64,000 bases of DNA from Rathayibacter sp. VKM Ac-2879 (GTDB lineage: Bacteria > Actinomycetota > Actinomycetes > Actinomycetales > Microbacteriaceae). The notes below the pieces were generated by a model. The model saw nothing but the letters and a program-made list of their open reading frames with translations. It had not been told where the DNA came from and searched no databases. The position numbers and the translations under genes were made by a program. The stretch spans positions 341,248 to 405,247 of the forward strand of contig NZ_JADKSO010000003.1 in NCBI RefSeq assembly GCF_015351245.1, in the 5' to 3' direction. This document shows, piece by piece, positions 35,007 through 43,462 of the stretch (positions within the stretch are counted from its first letter, which is position 1; every line of letters begins with the position of its first letter).

Positions 35007-36146
35007 ATGCCAGGTCGCCGCTCCCCCGTCAGCGCGGCCGAAGAGGTGCTCCTGCTTCTCGCCGACGGCAGGCCTCGGACCCGCGCCGAGCTCGCGGTGG
35101 AGACCGAGCTCTCGCGAGCGACCATCGCGACCCAGCTCGACGCGCTCGTCGCCTCCGGGCTCGTCACGCGCCTCGACGACGCCCCCTCCTCCGGCGGTCG
35201 TCCTGCGGCCCGTCTGGCGCTCGATCCCCGTGCCCGCAGCCTGCTCGCGATCGATCTCGGCGCCGCTCACGCCACCGTCGCCCTCACCGACCTCGACGGC
35301 AGGGTCCTTGCGGAGCAGCGGGAGACCATCGTCATCGCCGACGGCCCGCACTCCGTGCTCAACCGCGCCCTCGACATCGCCACGGCCCTGCTCGAGCAGG
35401 CGCCCGGGGCGCTCGGCGGAGTCGGCGTCGGCGTTCCGGGGCCGGTCGAGCACGCCACCGGCCGCCCGGTGAAGCCTCCGATCATGCCCGGCTGGGACCG
35501 CTTCGACATCCCCGGGTTCGTGTCCGCCCGCCTCCCCGTTCCCGTCCTCGTCGACAACGACGTCAACCTGCTGGCCCTCGGTGAGCACGCGGACCACTAC
35601 GCCGGAGTCGACGACCTCCTGTACGTGAAGGTGTCCACCGGCATCGGCGCCGGCATCGTCAGCGGAGGCGCGCTCCAGCGCGGCGCGCTCGGCGCCGCGG
35701 GCGACCTCGGCCACGTCCACGTGCCCGGCGGCCGGGGCGAGACCGAGCTCGAGGCGATCGCGAGCGGCTCCGCGCTGGCGCGGCGCCTCGCCGAAGCCGG
35801 CCGGGACGTCTCCTGCACCTCCGACGTGGTGGCCCTGCTCGCCGCAGGGGACCCGGCCGCGGTGGCCCTCACACGGGAGGCGGGCCGCGACCTCGGCGAA
35901 GTGCTCGCGACCTGCGTCAACCTGCTGAACCCCTCCGTCATCGTCGTCGGCGGCAGCATCGCGGAGGCGAGCCACGAGGTCCTCGCGGGCGTGCGCGAGA
36001 TCGTCTACCGCCGCTCCCTCCCGTTGGCCACGCGCGCCCTCGACATCGTGCAGGCCTCCGGCGGAGGCGGCGTGCGCGGCGCAGCGCTCATGGTGCGTCG
36101 CCACCTCCTGTCGCCCGCCCAGGTGGCGCGGCTCCTCCTCTCCTGA
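35007..36146 (+). CDS. ROK-family transcriptional regulator
   Basis: Regulator of 379 aa: N-terminal winged HTH (RTRAELAVETELSRATIATQLDALVASGLV) and a ROK domain (about 85-379) with ATP/sugar-binding LAIDLGAAHATVAL and DNDVNLLALGEH. The ROK zinc cysteine cluster and HxE motif are replaced (GDLGHVHVPGGRG), so it has lost sugar kinase activity in favour of sensing. The ATG at 35007 is preferred over TTG at 34995. Divergent from the isomerase-dehydrogenase operon, which it probably controls. Confidence 0.9.
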   Translation: MPGRRSPVSAAEEVLLLLADGRPRTRAELAVETELSRATIATQLDALVASGLVTRLDDAPSSGGRPAARLALDPRARSLLAIDLGAAHATVALTDLDGRVLAEQRETIVIADGPHSVLNRALDIATALLEQAPGALGGVGVGVPGPVEHATGRPVKPPIMPGWDRFDIPGFVSARLPVPVLVDNDVNLLALGEHADHYAGVDDLLYVKVSTGIGAGIVSGGALQRGALGAAGDLGHVHVPGGRGETELEAIASGSALARRLAEAGRDVSCTSDVVALLAAGDPAAVALTREAGRDLGEVLATCVNLLNPSVIVVGGSIAEASHEVLAGVREIVYRRSLPLATRALDIVQASGGGGVRGAALMVRRHLLSPAQVARLLLS

Positions 36147-36300
36147 GTCGTCGCCCCGCCGGCCTTCACGCCGCGAGGTGCCGCCGGGCGGGCGAGAGGG
36201 GCCGCTGGAACCCGCTCTCCCGTCCGCGGCTCCCGTCTCGCGACCGGCGTCACCGGCGCGCCGATTCGCCGCACCGGCGCGACCGTCCGAGAATGAATCG

Positions 36301-36942
36301 GTGCCCGACTTGCAGCTCTCGTTCCCCTGGGAGGCGCAGCCCGTCTTCGTGGAGGCCGGGCCGCCGCACCTCACACGCGTCGTCGCCGACTCCTCCGATC
36401 GCGTCGCTTGGCTGCGGGCCCGATCGCGCGGCATCACCGCGACCGATGTCGCCCGCCTCTCCTCCCCTGCCGCGATCGGCAAGGCCGCCCTCGACAAGCT
36501 CTACGGCACGGGCTTCGGAGGCAACGCCTTCACGGATCACGGTCGCGCACGCGAGCCCGAGATCGCCGCCTGGGTGCGCCGCGAGCATGCCATCGAGCCG
36601 AGCAGCACCCTCTTCCACGCGAGCCAGGAACGTCGTCATCTCGCCACGCCGGACGGCATCGGCCTCCGCGAGGACGGCCGGCTCGAGCTCTGCGAGATCA
36701 AGACCACGACAAAGGCGTGGCGCAGCATTCCCCGTCACTACCTGCGGCAGGTGTTCTGGCAGCAGTACGTGCTCGGCGCCGAGCGCACCCTCGTGGTCTG
36801 GGAGCAGCACCGCGACTTCGTGCCGGTCGACGAGGAGCCGCAGTGCCGCTGGGTGGACCGCGACGACGACGAGATCCACATCCTGGTGCGCCTCGCCGGC
36901 CTCCTCATGAGCGAGCTGCACGAGCGGACGCGCGCCCGGTGA
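36301..36942 (+). CDS. YqaJ-family (lambda-exonuclease-like) nuclease
   Basis: Protein of 213 aa with the YqaJ viral recombinase fold: SRGITATDVARL at the N-terminus, DHGRAREPEIAAWV, then the PD-(D/E)xK core TPDGIGLREDGRLELCEIKTT and QVFWQQYVLG, in which the Gln-x-x-x-Tyr is conserved. Such proteins act as 5'-3' exonucleases of phage recombination, but chromosomal copies occur in actinobacteria with no prophage. GTG at 36301 is the chosen start; the frame runs open to 36178. Its stop overlaps the hydrolase start (GTGA). Confidence 0.8.
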   Translation: MPDLQLSFPWEAQPVFVEAGPPHLTRVVADSSDRVAWLRARSRGITATDVARLSSPAAIGKAALDKLYGTGFGGNAFTDHGRAREPEIAAWVRREHAIEPSSTLFHASQERRHLATPDGIGLREDGRLELCEIKTTTKAWRSIPRHYLRQVFWQQYVLGAERTLVVWEQHRDFVPVDEEPQCRWVDRDDDEIHILVRLAGLLMSELHERTRAR

Positions 36943-37694
36943 CCGTCCTGCTCCTGCACGGCCTGGGTGGCGACCGCTCCGGGCCGCTCGGACTGCTGCG
37001 ACCGGCGCTGCCGACCGGGGTCGAGATCATCGCCCCCGATGTCCGTGCGCACGGCGCCTCGGTGCTTCTCGGCTCCTCGGCCGAGTTCTCGCTCGATGCG
37101 CTGGCCGACGAGATCACCGAGGAGGTGGTGCGCGCCGGGGCCGCGCACAAGCCGCTCACCGTGCTCGGGATCTCGATGGGCGCCGCGATCGCCCTCCGTC
37201 TCGCCGCTCGGCGGGTACTGCCGATCGACCGCGCCGTCTTCGTGCGCCCCGCCTTCACCGCCGACGCGCTGCCCGAGAATCTCGCCGTCTTCCCGGTGAT
37301 CGCCCAGCTGCTGCACGATTACGGCGCGAAGGCGGGCGAGCGGCTGTTCCGCGCCTCCGCGCCGTTCGCGCGGATCGCCGCGGTGTCACCGGCGTCTGCG
37401 GAGGCGCTCACCGCGCAGTTCCGCTCACCGCAGGCCCGCGAGCGCGCCGTCCGCCTCGTCCAGATCCCGCGCAACGCCGCCTACCGCGTCGCGAGCGACC
37501 TCGGCGGAGTCATCGCGCGCACCCTGGTCATCGCAGCCGAACGCGATCCCGTGCATCCGGTGTCGGTGGCGGAGGCATGGGCCGGCGCTCTCCCCGAAGC
37601 GGACCTCGAGCGGGTCCCCGCCCGCGACGAGGGCCTGGCGCTGCGCGACGAGCGGATCCGCGATCACGTGCGTCGGTGGCTCGCGCCGCGCTGA
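36939..37694 (+). CDS. alpha/beta hydrolase
   Basis: Hydrolase of 251 aa with oxyanion-hole motif LLLHGLGGDRSG, nucleophile elbow GISMG and acid residue in AERDPVHPV. The usual C-terminal His-containing loop is not clear; RDHVRRW carries the only late histidine, so activity is uncertain. GTG start overlaps the YqaJ stop, a translational coupling with no obvious functional reason. The 3' end overlaps DUF998 on the other strand by 167 bp. Confidence 0.83.
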   Translation: MTVLLLHGLGGDRSGPLGLLRPALPTGVEIIAPDVRAHGASVLLGSSAEFSLDALADEITEEVVRAGAAHKPLTVLGISMGAAIALRLAARRVLPIDRAVFVRPAFTADALPENLAVFPVIAQLLHDYGAKAGERLFRASAPFARIAAVSPASAEALTAQFRSPQARERAVRLVQIPRNAAYRVASDLGGVIARTLVIAAERDPVHPVSVAEAWAGALPEADLERVPARDEGLALRDERIRDHVRRWLAPR

Positions 37695-38316
37695 TCTCCT
37701 CTATTGCGAGCACGACCCCGACGAACGCGAGCCACAGCACGGCGATCGCCGTCGCGACGAACTCCAGGGTGCCGCCGAGCCCGAGCCAGAGCCGCAGCAG
37801 CGAGAGGATCGCGCCCGCTCCCGCGACGACGGCCACGAGGACTCCCGCCACCAATGAGAGCCGCGCCACCGCTGGCCGCTCGCGAGCGGTCGCGAGCTGC
37901 AGCATCGCCACGCAGGCCGCCGCGAAACCCAGCACCGCCGCCGAGGTGTGCACGAGGTCCTGCCAGCGGAAGGACGGCCCGACCGGGAGCGGGCAGCCTG
38001 CCGTGCAGGTCACCTGCGAAGCGAGCGCGAAGCAGACGGCGGCGACCAGGATCGTCAGTGCCGGCCGTAGTGCCCGCAGAAGTCGTGTGCGCACCGTCCA
38101 CGATCCAAGGGCGATGAGGGTTCCGCCAGCCGCGACCAGGAGCAGTGCGACGCGGAACGCGTCCGCGGTGGGCAGGTCTGGTGCCCCCATCTCGCTGACG
38201 TAGACCCAGCGGCTCGTCCCGATGCTGAACCGTGCGGCGAGCAGGATGCCGAGCCCGCCCAGCACGAGCAGCGCTCCCCCTCCCAGCACCGCGATCCGTC
38301 GTGCTCCTCGTGGCAT
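37528..38316 (-). CDS. DUF998 membrane protein with long basic C-terminal tail
   Basis: Integral membrane protein of 262 aa with six hydrophobic segments and the cysteine pair TCTAGCPLPVGPSF seen in DUF998 proteins. The ATG at 38316 is chosen over 38493. The conserved part ends around residue 212; the remaining Arg/Pro-rich tail of about 50 residues is encoded antisense to the 3' end of the hydrolase gene, because no stop codon intervenes. Function unknown. Confidence 0.8.
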   Translation of the reverse strand: MPRGARRIAVLGGGALLVLGGLGILLAARFSIGTSRWVYVSEMGAPDLPTADAFRVALLLVAAGGTLIALGSWTVRTRLLRALRPALTILVAAVCFALASQVTCTAGCPLPVGPSFRWQDLVHTSAAVLGFAAACVAMLQLATARERPAVARLSLVAGVLVAVVAGAGAILSLLRLWLGLGGTLEFVATAIAVLWLAFVGVVLAIEEISAARATDARDRGSARRAAPGPRRGRGPARGPLRGERRPMPPPPTPDARDRVRLR

Positions 38317-38522
38317 CCCCACATCGTGCCAGAGCTTCGCGTTGCTCAGGCCCGCGAAGCGGCGGAGCGTCTCCGCAATGTTCTTGCACGGGTGACACCG
38401 CCGAAACAGCGCCGACTCATTGCCGCGCTTGACTGTCTGTGGCGCACGCAGCGCGGCCGGGGGCGGATCCGTCGCTCCCGACCGTGCACTCACGACGGGC
38501 GGTGCCGCGACAGGAGAGGGCG

Positions 38523-39554
38523 ATGATGCACAGGAGCGCGCTCGGGCACGGTCTCGCGATCGGCGAGATCCCGGAGGACCTCGTCCTGCCCGACACGATG
38601 ACGGCCGCGGTGATGGATGCTCCTGGCGACCCCTCCGTGCTGCATCTCGCCACCGTCCCGACTCCCTCCTCGATCAACGCCGAGTTTTTGGTCAAGGTCG
38701 TCGCTGCCGGGGTGAACCCGCTCGACGCCAAGACGAGGGCGGGCCGGGGCGTCGCCTCCGCCATCACCTCCTACCCAGCCGTCCTCGGGCACGACTTCTC
38801 CGGGATCGTGCTCTCGAGCCCGTATCCCGCACACCCGCTGCGACCCGGCGACGAGGTCTACGGCTTCGTGATGGTCCCGCGCTACTCCGGCTCCTACGCC
38901 GAGTACGTCAGCGTTCCGAGCGTGTCCCTCACTCGCAAGCCGTCGACGCTCTCGCACGTCGAGGCGGCCGGCGTGCCGCTCGCCGCGTTGACCGCGTGGG
39001 GCATGGTCGTCGATCTCGCGAAGGCGCACGAGGGGCAGCGGATGCTCATCCACGCCGGTTCGGGCGGGGTCGGCCACTTCGCGGTGCAGTTCGCCTCCTA
39101 CTTCGGCGCCTCCGTGACGGCGACGGGCTCGACCCGCAATCTGCAGTGGCTGCGCGAGTTGGGTGCCTCCCGTGTCATCGATCACACCGCCGAGCGCTTC
39201 GACGAGGTGGTCGAGGGGATGGACGTCGTCATCGACCTGATCGGCAACGTGCACGACCGCACGGGCTCGCGATCGCTCTCGGTTCTGCGGCCCGGCGGGC
39301 TCATCGTGAACGCACCCACCGGCAGTTGGCCCGAGCTCTTCGAGGAGGCGGCGGTCGCGGGCGTCCGCGCCTCCACCTACCGCGTCGCCCCCGACGGCGC
39401 GACGCTCGCCGTCGTCTCCCGACTGCTCGAGTCGGGAGACGTCCGCGTGTTCATCGACGGAGTCTTCCCGCTCGCGCGAGCACACGAGGCGCACGAGCAG
39501 CTCGAGACGGGGCACACCCGTGGCAAGCTCGTCCTCACGGTCTCGGAGGGCTGA
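38523..39554 (+). CDS. zinc-type/quinone oxidoreductase (MDR family)
   Basis: NADP(H)-dependent medium-chain reductase of 343 aa: GroES-like domain with VNPLDAKTRAG and YPAVLGHDFSGIV, and a Rossmann domain with IHAGSGGVGHFAVQFA. No structural zinc cysteine cluster, so it belongs to the quinone oxidoreductase (QOR) group. GGAGAGGG precedes the double ATG at 38523/38526. Monocistronic; convergent with the GNAT gene. Confidence 0.9.
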   Translation: MMHRSALGHGLAIGEIPEDLVLPDTMTAAVMDAPGDPSVLHLATVPTPSSINAEFLVKVVAAGVNPLDAKTRAGRGVASAITSYPAVLGHDFSGIVLSSPYPAHPLRPGDEVYGFVMVPRYSGSYAEYVSVPSVSLTRKPSTLSHVEAAGVPLAALTAWGMVVDLAKAHEGQRMLIHAGSGGVGHFAVQFASYFGASVTATGSTRNLQWLRELGASRVIDHTAERFDEVVEGMDVVIDLIGNVHDRTGSRSLSVLRPGGLIVNAPTGSWPELFEEAAVAGVRASTYRVAPDGATLAVVSRLLESGDVRVFIDGVFPLARAHEAHEQLETGHTRGKLVLTVSEG

Positions 39555-39593
39555 GCCCGGCGGGATCCGCAGCGCGGTCGGAGGGGATCCGGG

Positions 39594-40124
39594 TCAGGGC
39601 AGGGGACGCTCCAGCACGAAGTCGTCCTCGTGGCGGTCGCCGACGAGGAAGCGCTTGCGACCGACGACCGCGAAGCCATGCTTGAGGTAGAACCGTTGAG
39701 CGCGCCCGTTCTCCTGGTTCACGCCCAGCCAGACACCGGCGGCACCCGAGGCGCGTGCCTCCTCGAGGGTCGCCGCCATCAGGCGCGCGGCGAGACCGGA
39801 GCCGTGCCGCTCGGACCGCGTATAGAACTTGCTGAGCTCCACGCTGGGCGCCGAGCTGATCGCGGCGCGGACATCGGGGTCGCTCGGCTCCACGCGCACG
39901 AGCATCGTGTAGCCGTCGAGGGCGCCGGAGCCGTCCTCCTCGACGAGGACGGAGCGCATCGGATCGGCGAGGTACCCGCGGAAACGCTCGGAGGAGAGCA
40001 CCGTGCGGATGAACTCGGCCTTCGCCTCCGCGGTGGTGTGCGGCGGACACGCGAGCGGGAAGGTCTCCCCGGCCAGCTCGGCGAGGCGCTCGGCATCGGA
40101 GGCGACGGCGCGGCGGACGCTCAT
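39594..40124 (-). CDS. GNAT-family N-acetyltransferase
   Basis: Acetyltransferase of 176 aa with VRRAVASDAERLAELAGETF, acetyl-CoA loop RSERHGSGLAARLM, and ENGRAQRFYLKHGFAVVGRKRFLVGD. The ATG at 40124 begins the fold, so the frame to 40229 is not used. Close in pattern to small-molecule or ribosomal-protein acetyltransferases; substrate unknown. Lies downstream of rplA, behind its terminator. Confidence 0.88.
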   Translation of the reverse strand: MSVRRAVASDAERLAELAGETFPLACPPHTTAEAKAEFIRTVLSSERFRGYLADPMRSVLVEEDGSGALDGYTMLVRVEPSDPDVRAAISSAPSVELSKFYTRSERHGSGLAARLMAATLEEARASGAAGVWLGVNQENGRAQRFYLKHGFAVVGRKRFLVGDRHEDDFVLERPLP

Positions 40125-40190
40125 CGAGTGCCGGGCGGGGAGGGACGGGTCACCGCTCCAGTATGCCGGGGCCGGTGCCCGGACGACGAA

Positions 40191-40220
40191 GGAGGGGGCC
40201 CGCCGAAGCGGACCCCCTCC
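40191..40220 (-). terminator. terminator of the rplK-rplA operon
   Basis: GGAGGGGGCCC (40191-40201) and GGACCCCCTCC (40210-40220) form an 11-bp stem with one mismatch and an 8-nt loop, 35 nt after rplA. Confidence 0.65.
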
Positions 40221-40254
40221 TCGCTTCACCGATCGAGCGGTGAGGACGACCGGC

Positions 40255-40947
40255 TCAGACGAGGACGTTGACGTCCAGCGGGATACCGGGGCCGAAGGTC
40301 GTCGAGACGGCGGCCTTCTGGATGTAGCGGCCCTTCGAGGAGGACGGCTTGAGGCGGATGATCTCGTCGAGCGCCGTCGTGAAGTTCTCCTGGAGCTGCT
40401 CCGGCGAGAACGCGGCCTTGCCGACGACGAGGTGCACGTTGGCGTGCTTGTCGACGCGGAACTCGATCTTTCCGCCCTTGATCTCGGTCACGGCCTTCGC
40501 CACGTCCGGGGTCACGGTGCCGGTCTTCGGGTTGGGCATGAGGCCGCGGGGGCCGAGCACCTTTCCGAGACGACCGACCTGGCCCATGAGCTCCGGGGTC
40601 GAGACGGCGGAGTCGAACGAGGTGTACCCGCCCGCGACCTTCTCGATGAGCTCGGCGCCGCCGACCTCGTCGGCACCCGCGGCGAGGGCGGCCTCGGCCG
40701 CCGGACCCGTCGCGAACACGATGACTCGCGCGGTCTTGCCCGTGCCGTGCGGCAGGATGACCGTGCCGCGGACCATCTGGTCGGCCTTGCGCGGGTCGAC
40801 GCCGAGCTTGAGGGCGACCTCGACGGTGCTGTTGAACTTGGCGGAACCGGTCTCGCGGGCGAGCGCGACCGCCTCCTCAGGGCTGTAGTACTTGCCCTCT
40901 TCGAGCTTGGCCGCTGCGGCCCGGTAGGCCTTCGACTTCTGTGCCAT
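40255..40947 (-). CDS. rplA: 50S ribosomal protein L1
   Basis: 23S rRNA-binding L1-stalk protein, 230 aa, full length. Typical motifs are [29 protein letters not shown] and [23 protein letters not shown] stands before the ATG. Follows rplK by 82 nt; the two share a promoter upstream of rplK. Confidence 0.98.
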   Translation of the reverse strand: MAQKSKAYRAAAAKLEEGKYYSPEEAVALARETGSAKFNSTVEVALKLGVDPRKADQMVRGTVILPHGTGKTARVIVFATGPAAEAALAAGADEVGGAELIEKVAGGYTSFDSAVSTPELMGQVGRLGKVLGPRGLMPNPKTGTVTPDVAKAVTEIKGGKIEFRVDKHANVHLVVGKAAFSPEQLQENFTTALDEIIRLKPSSSKGRYIQKAAVSTTFGPGIPLDVNVLV

Positions 40948-41029
40948 GTTGTTTCTCCTTGAAACGAGAATGTGGTTCTAGAGCCTGGCGGGCTCTCCCA
41001 CGGGTGTTGAGTTCTGGACGGGCGGAGGA

Positions 41030-41461
41030 CTACGCCTCGACCGTGATGCCCATCGAACGAGCGGTGCCGGCGATGATCTTCTCGGCGGCGTCGATGTCGT
41101 TGGCGTTGAGGTCGACCTGCTTGGCCTCGGCGATCTCGCGGACCTGCGCGCGGGTGAGCTTCGCGACCTTGACGGTGTGCGGGGTCGAGGAGCCCTTGGC
41201 GACTCCTGCGGCCTTCTTGATGAGCTCCGCCGCGGGCGGGGTCTTCAGGACGAAGGTGAACGAGCGGTCCTCGTAGACGGTGATCTCGACGGGGATGACG
41301 TTGCCGCGCTGCGACTCGGTCTGCGCGTTGTACGCCTTGCAGAACTCCATGATGTTGACGCCGTGCTGACCGAGCGCCGGACCGATCGGGGGCGCGGGGT
41401 TCGCCGCGCCGGCCTTGATCTGGAGCTTGATCAGGCCGGTGACCTTCTTCTTGGGGGCCAT
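41030..41461 (-). CDS. rplK: 50S ribosomal protein L11
   Basis: 143-aa ribosomal protein of the GTPase-associated centre. [18 protein letters not shown] and [25 protein letters not shown] are diagnostic. The ATG at 41461 follows GGAAT/AAGGAA; the open frame to 41671 covers untranslated leader. First gene of rplK-rplA. Confidence 0.98.
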   Translation of the reverse strand: MAPKKKVTGLIKLQIKAGAANPAPPIGPALGQHGVNIMEFCKAYNAQTESQRGNVIPVEITVYEDRSFTFVLKTPPAAELIKKAAGVAKGSSTPHTVKVAKLTRAQVREIAEAKQVDLNANDIDAAEKIIAGTARSMGITVEA

Positions 41462-41594
41462 TCTGATTCCTTTTCTCAGGGTTCGAGTGGTCGGGGGCTC
41501 CCGGCCGCTCTCCCGCGCACCCGACGCAGTCGGATCGCGGTGGAGGAGGGTCGGCCGACGCGCACACGGGGGCGCCGACACGAAAACCCACACG

Positions 41595-41624
41595 AGCTTA
41601 CACGAGCGAGGTCGCCCCCGACAG
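41595..41624 (-). promoter_or_regulatory. promoter of rplK-rplA
   Basis: On the minus strand CTGTCG (41619-41624) and TAAGCT (41595-41600) are 18 nt apart, between the nusG terminator and rplK. Confidence 0.45.
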
Positions 41625-41680
41625 CGCCGGATCGAGAGCTGCGACGGGACAGGTCGGGTGCGCGACGTCACCGAGACGAC

Positions 41681-41713
41681 GAACGCCTCCTCCGGCGAGC
41701 GGAGGAGGCGTTC
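41681..41713 (-). terminator. terminator of secE-nusG
   Basis: A perfect 13-bp stem (41681-41693 with 41701-41713) with a 7-nt loop lies 18 nt after nusG and separates it from rplK. Confidence 0.7.
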
Positions 41714-41731
41714 GACAGCGGCGCGGAGGCG

Positions 41732-42694
41732 CTACAGCTTGGTGACCTGGTCGAACGAGAGCTCGACCGGGGTCTCGCGCTCGAAGAGCGAGACGAGCAC
41801 GGTGAGCTTGCCGCTCTCGGGCTTGATCTCGCTGATCGAGCCGGGCAGGCCGGCGAACGAGCCCTCCTTGATGGTGATGGTCTCGCCGATCTCGAAGTCG
41901 ACCTCGGCGGGAAGCACGCGCTGGGCCTGCTTCTGGCCCTTCGCGCCAGCCACCTTCGAGGGGGCGACCTCCTTGATCTCGACGAGGCTCTTCAGCATGG
42001 TGAAGGCTTCCTCGAAGCGCAGAGGCGTGGGGTTGTGGGCATTGCCCACGAAGCCGGTCACGCCCGGGGTGTGACGGACGACCGACCAGGAGTCCTCGTT
42101 GAGGTCCATGCGCACCAGCACGTAGCCGGGGATGCGGACGCGGGTGACCATCTTGCGCTGGCCGTTCTTGATCTCGACCACGTCCTCCATCGGGACCTGG
42201 ACCTCGAAGATGTAGTCCTCCGCCTCGAGCGAGACCTTGCGGTTCTCGATGTTCGACTTCACACGCTTCTCGAAGCCCGCGTAGGAGTGGATCACGTACC
42301 ACTTGCCCGGCTTGCCGCGCAGCTCGGCGCGGAACGCCTCGTAGGGGTCGATCTCCGCGACGTCGCCTTCCTCCTCGGCAACCTCGGCCTCGTCCTCGAC
42401 GGCCTCGAGGGCCGCTTCGGCCTCCTCGACGGTGTCGATGTGCGAGGCCTGGTCGACCGCGGCGTCGGCCTCGGGGTCGTCGACCGAGCCGATGGCGTCG
42501 AGAGCGGCCTCGAGGTCGGAGGCGAGGTCCTCCTCGGACTCGTTCTCGTCGATGACGCTCAGCGCACCGTGTTCGGCGGGCTCGACAGCATCCTCGGCCT
42601 GCGACTGGGTGCCGCCCTCCTGCTCCTCCTCGACCTCGGACGACTGCTCGGCAGCCGTCGCCCAGTCGACGTCGTCGCGGTTTCTGTCAGACAC
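41732..42694 (-). CDS. nusG: transcription elongation/antitermination factor NusG
   Basis: 320 aa, with a strongly acidic N-terminal extension of about 130 residues (Asp/Glu/Ala-rich) of the kind common in actinobacteria. The NGN domain starts near KWYVIHSYAGFEKRVKSNIE; the C-terminal KOW domain has ETITIKEGSFAGLPGSISEI. Binds RNA polymerase and couples it to Rho or ribosomes. GTG start at 42694. The long acidic tail explains the length above the usual 180 aa of proteobacteria. Confidence 0.97.
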   Translation of the reverse strand: MSDRNRDDVDWATAAEQSSEVEEEQEGGTQSQAEDAVEPAEHGALSVIDENESEEDLASDLEAALDAIGSVDDPEADAAVDQASHIDTVEEAEAALEAVEDEAEVAEEEGDVAEIDPYEAFRAELRGKPGKWYVIHSYAGFEKRVKSNIENRKVSLEAEDYIFEVQVPMEDVVEIKNGQRKMVTRVRIPGYVLVRMDLNEDSWSVVRHTPGVTGFVGNAHNPTPLRFEEAFTMLKSLVEIKEVAPSKVAGAKGQKQAQRVLPAEVDFEIGETITIKEGSFAGLPGSISEIKPESGKLTVLVSLFERETPVELSFDQVTKL

Positions 42695-42811
42695 TCGTCA
42701 CAACTCTCTCTCGATCGATCGGGTCCACGCCCGTGAGGGGCGTGCCCGCTGTCGCCGGCATCCTCCGCTCGCGCGGCCCGGATGCTCTCGGCTCACTCGA
42801 ACACCGGCCGC

Positions 42812-43087
42812 TCAAGCGGCGGGTGTGCCGAACACGTACGTCACGGCCAGGGCGAACACCCAGTCGAGGAACGACACCAGCGCCATCATGATGATGACGA
42901 AGATCAGCACCACCACGACGTAATTGCCCAACTCCTTGCGAGTCGGCGTCACGACCTTCTTCAACTCGGCGATGACCTGCCGGATGAAGAGGGCGATCCG
43001 CGCGAACGGGTTACGCCGCGCCGCTCGCTGCTGATTCGCGATCGCGACGACGTCCTCGCTCGGCTCGTCGACTGCTTTCCCGGCCAC
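42812..43087 (-). CDS. secE: preprotein translocase subunit SecE
   Basis: Single-helix translocase subunit of 91 aa. Conserved amphipathic region RQVIAELKKVVTPTRKELGNYVVVVLIFVII. The GTG at 43087 is selected because AAAGGTG stands 8 nt before it; the open frame to 43228 overlaps the tRNA. Next to tRNA-Trp and nusG, the standard order. Confidence 0.95.
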   Translation of the reverse strand: MAGKAVDEPSEDVVAIANQQRAARRNPFARIALFIRQVIAELKKVVTPTRKELGNYVVVVLIFVIIMMALVSFLDWVFALAVTYVFGTPAA

Positions 43088-43201
43088 CTGCACGCACCTT
43101 TCCCGCACCGGAACCTCCGGTGTGGCCGGCCGCCCGTCCTGGGCGGCCCTGGACCGATGACCGCTGCATCGCGGGGACCACGTGCGACGGGCATCGATGT
43201 G

Positions 43202-43274
43202 CAGGGCGGACAGGGCTCGAACCTGCAACCTGCGGTTTTGGAGACCGCTGCTCTACCAATTGAGCCACCGCCCT
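43202..43274 (-). tRNA. tRNA-Trp (anticodon CCA)
   Basis: 73 nt on the minus strand. Acceptor arms AGGGCGG and CCGCCCT pair, discriminator G, D-loop CTCAATTGGTAGAG, anticodon loop CTCCAAA with CCA, and T-loop GGTTCGAGCC. CCA tail not encoded. It lies just upstream of secE, the usual actinobacterial place. Confidence 0.96.
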
Positions 43275-43449
43275 AGAGATGCCGTTGCGGGCATCCGAGG
43301 AGGAGGCCGACCGCCGCTGAGTCTCCGCGGCGCCCCGTGGGCGCTGTGAATCCTGGCGGAGATCGACTACCTCGGACGAGTGTACGTGCACCCGCAGGAC
43401 GTGTCCAGCCGAGGGCGCAGGGGTGCGGGAGCGCCGTGCGCGCGCGCGA

Positions 43450-43462
43450 TACGCTGGCGGTC
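43450..43462 (+). promoter_or_regulatory. -10 element for a leaderless aminotransferase transcript
   Basis: TACGCT (43450-43455) stands 7 nt before the GTG at 43463. No ribosome-binding site is visible. Confidence 0.45.

Noticed and set aside
34958-35584. 208-codon frame overlapping the ROK gene start
   Set aside because: Arg/Pro/His-rich out-of-frame shadow of the ROK gene.
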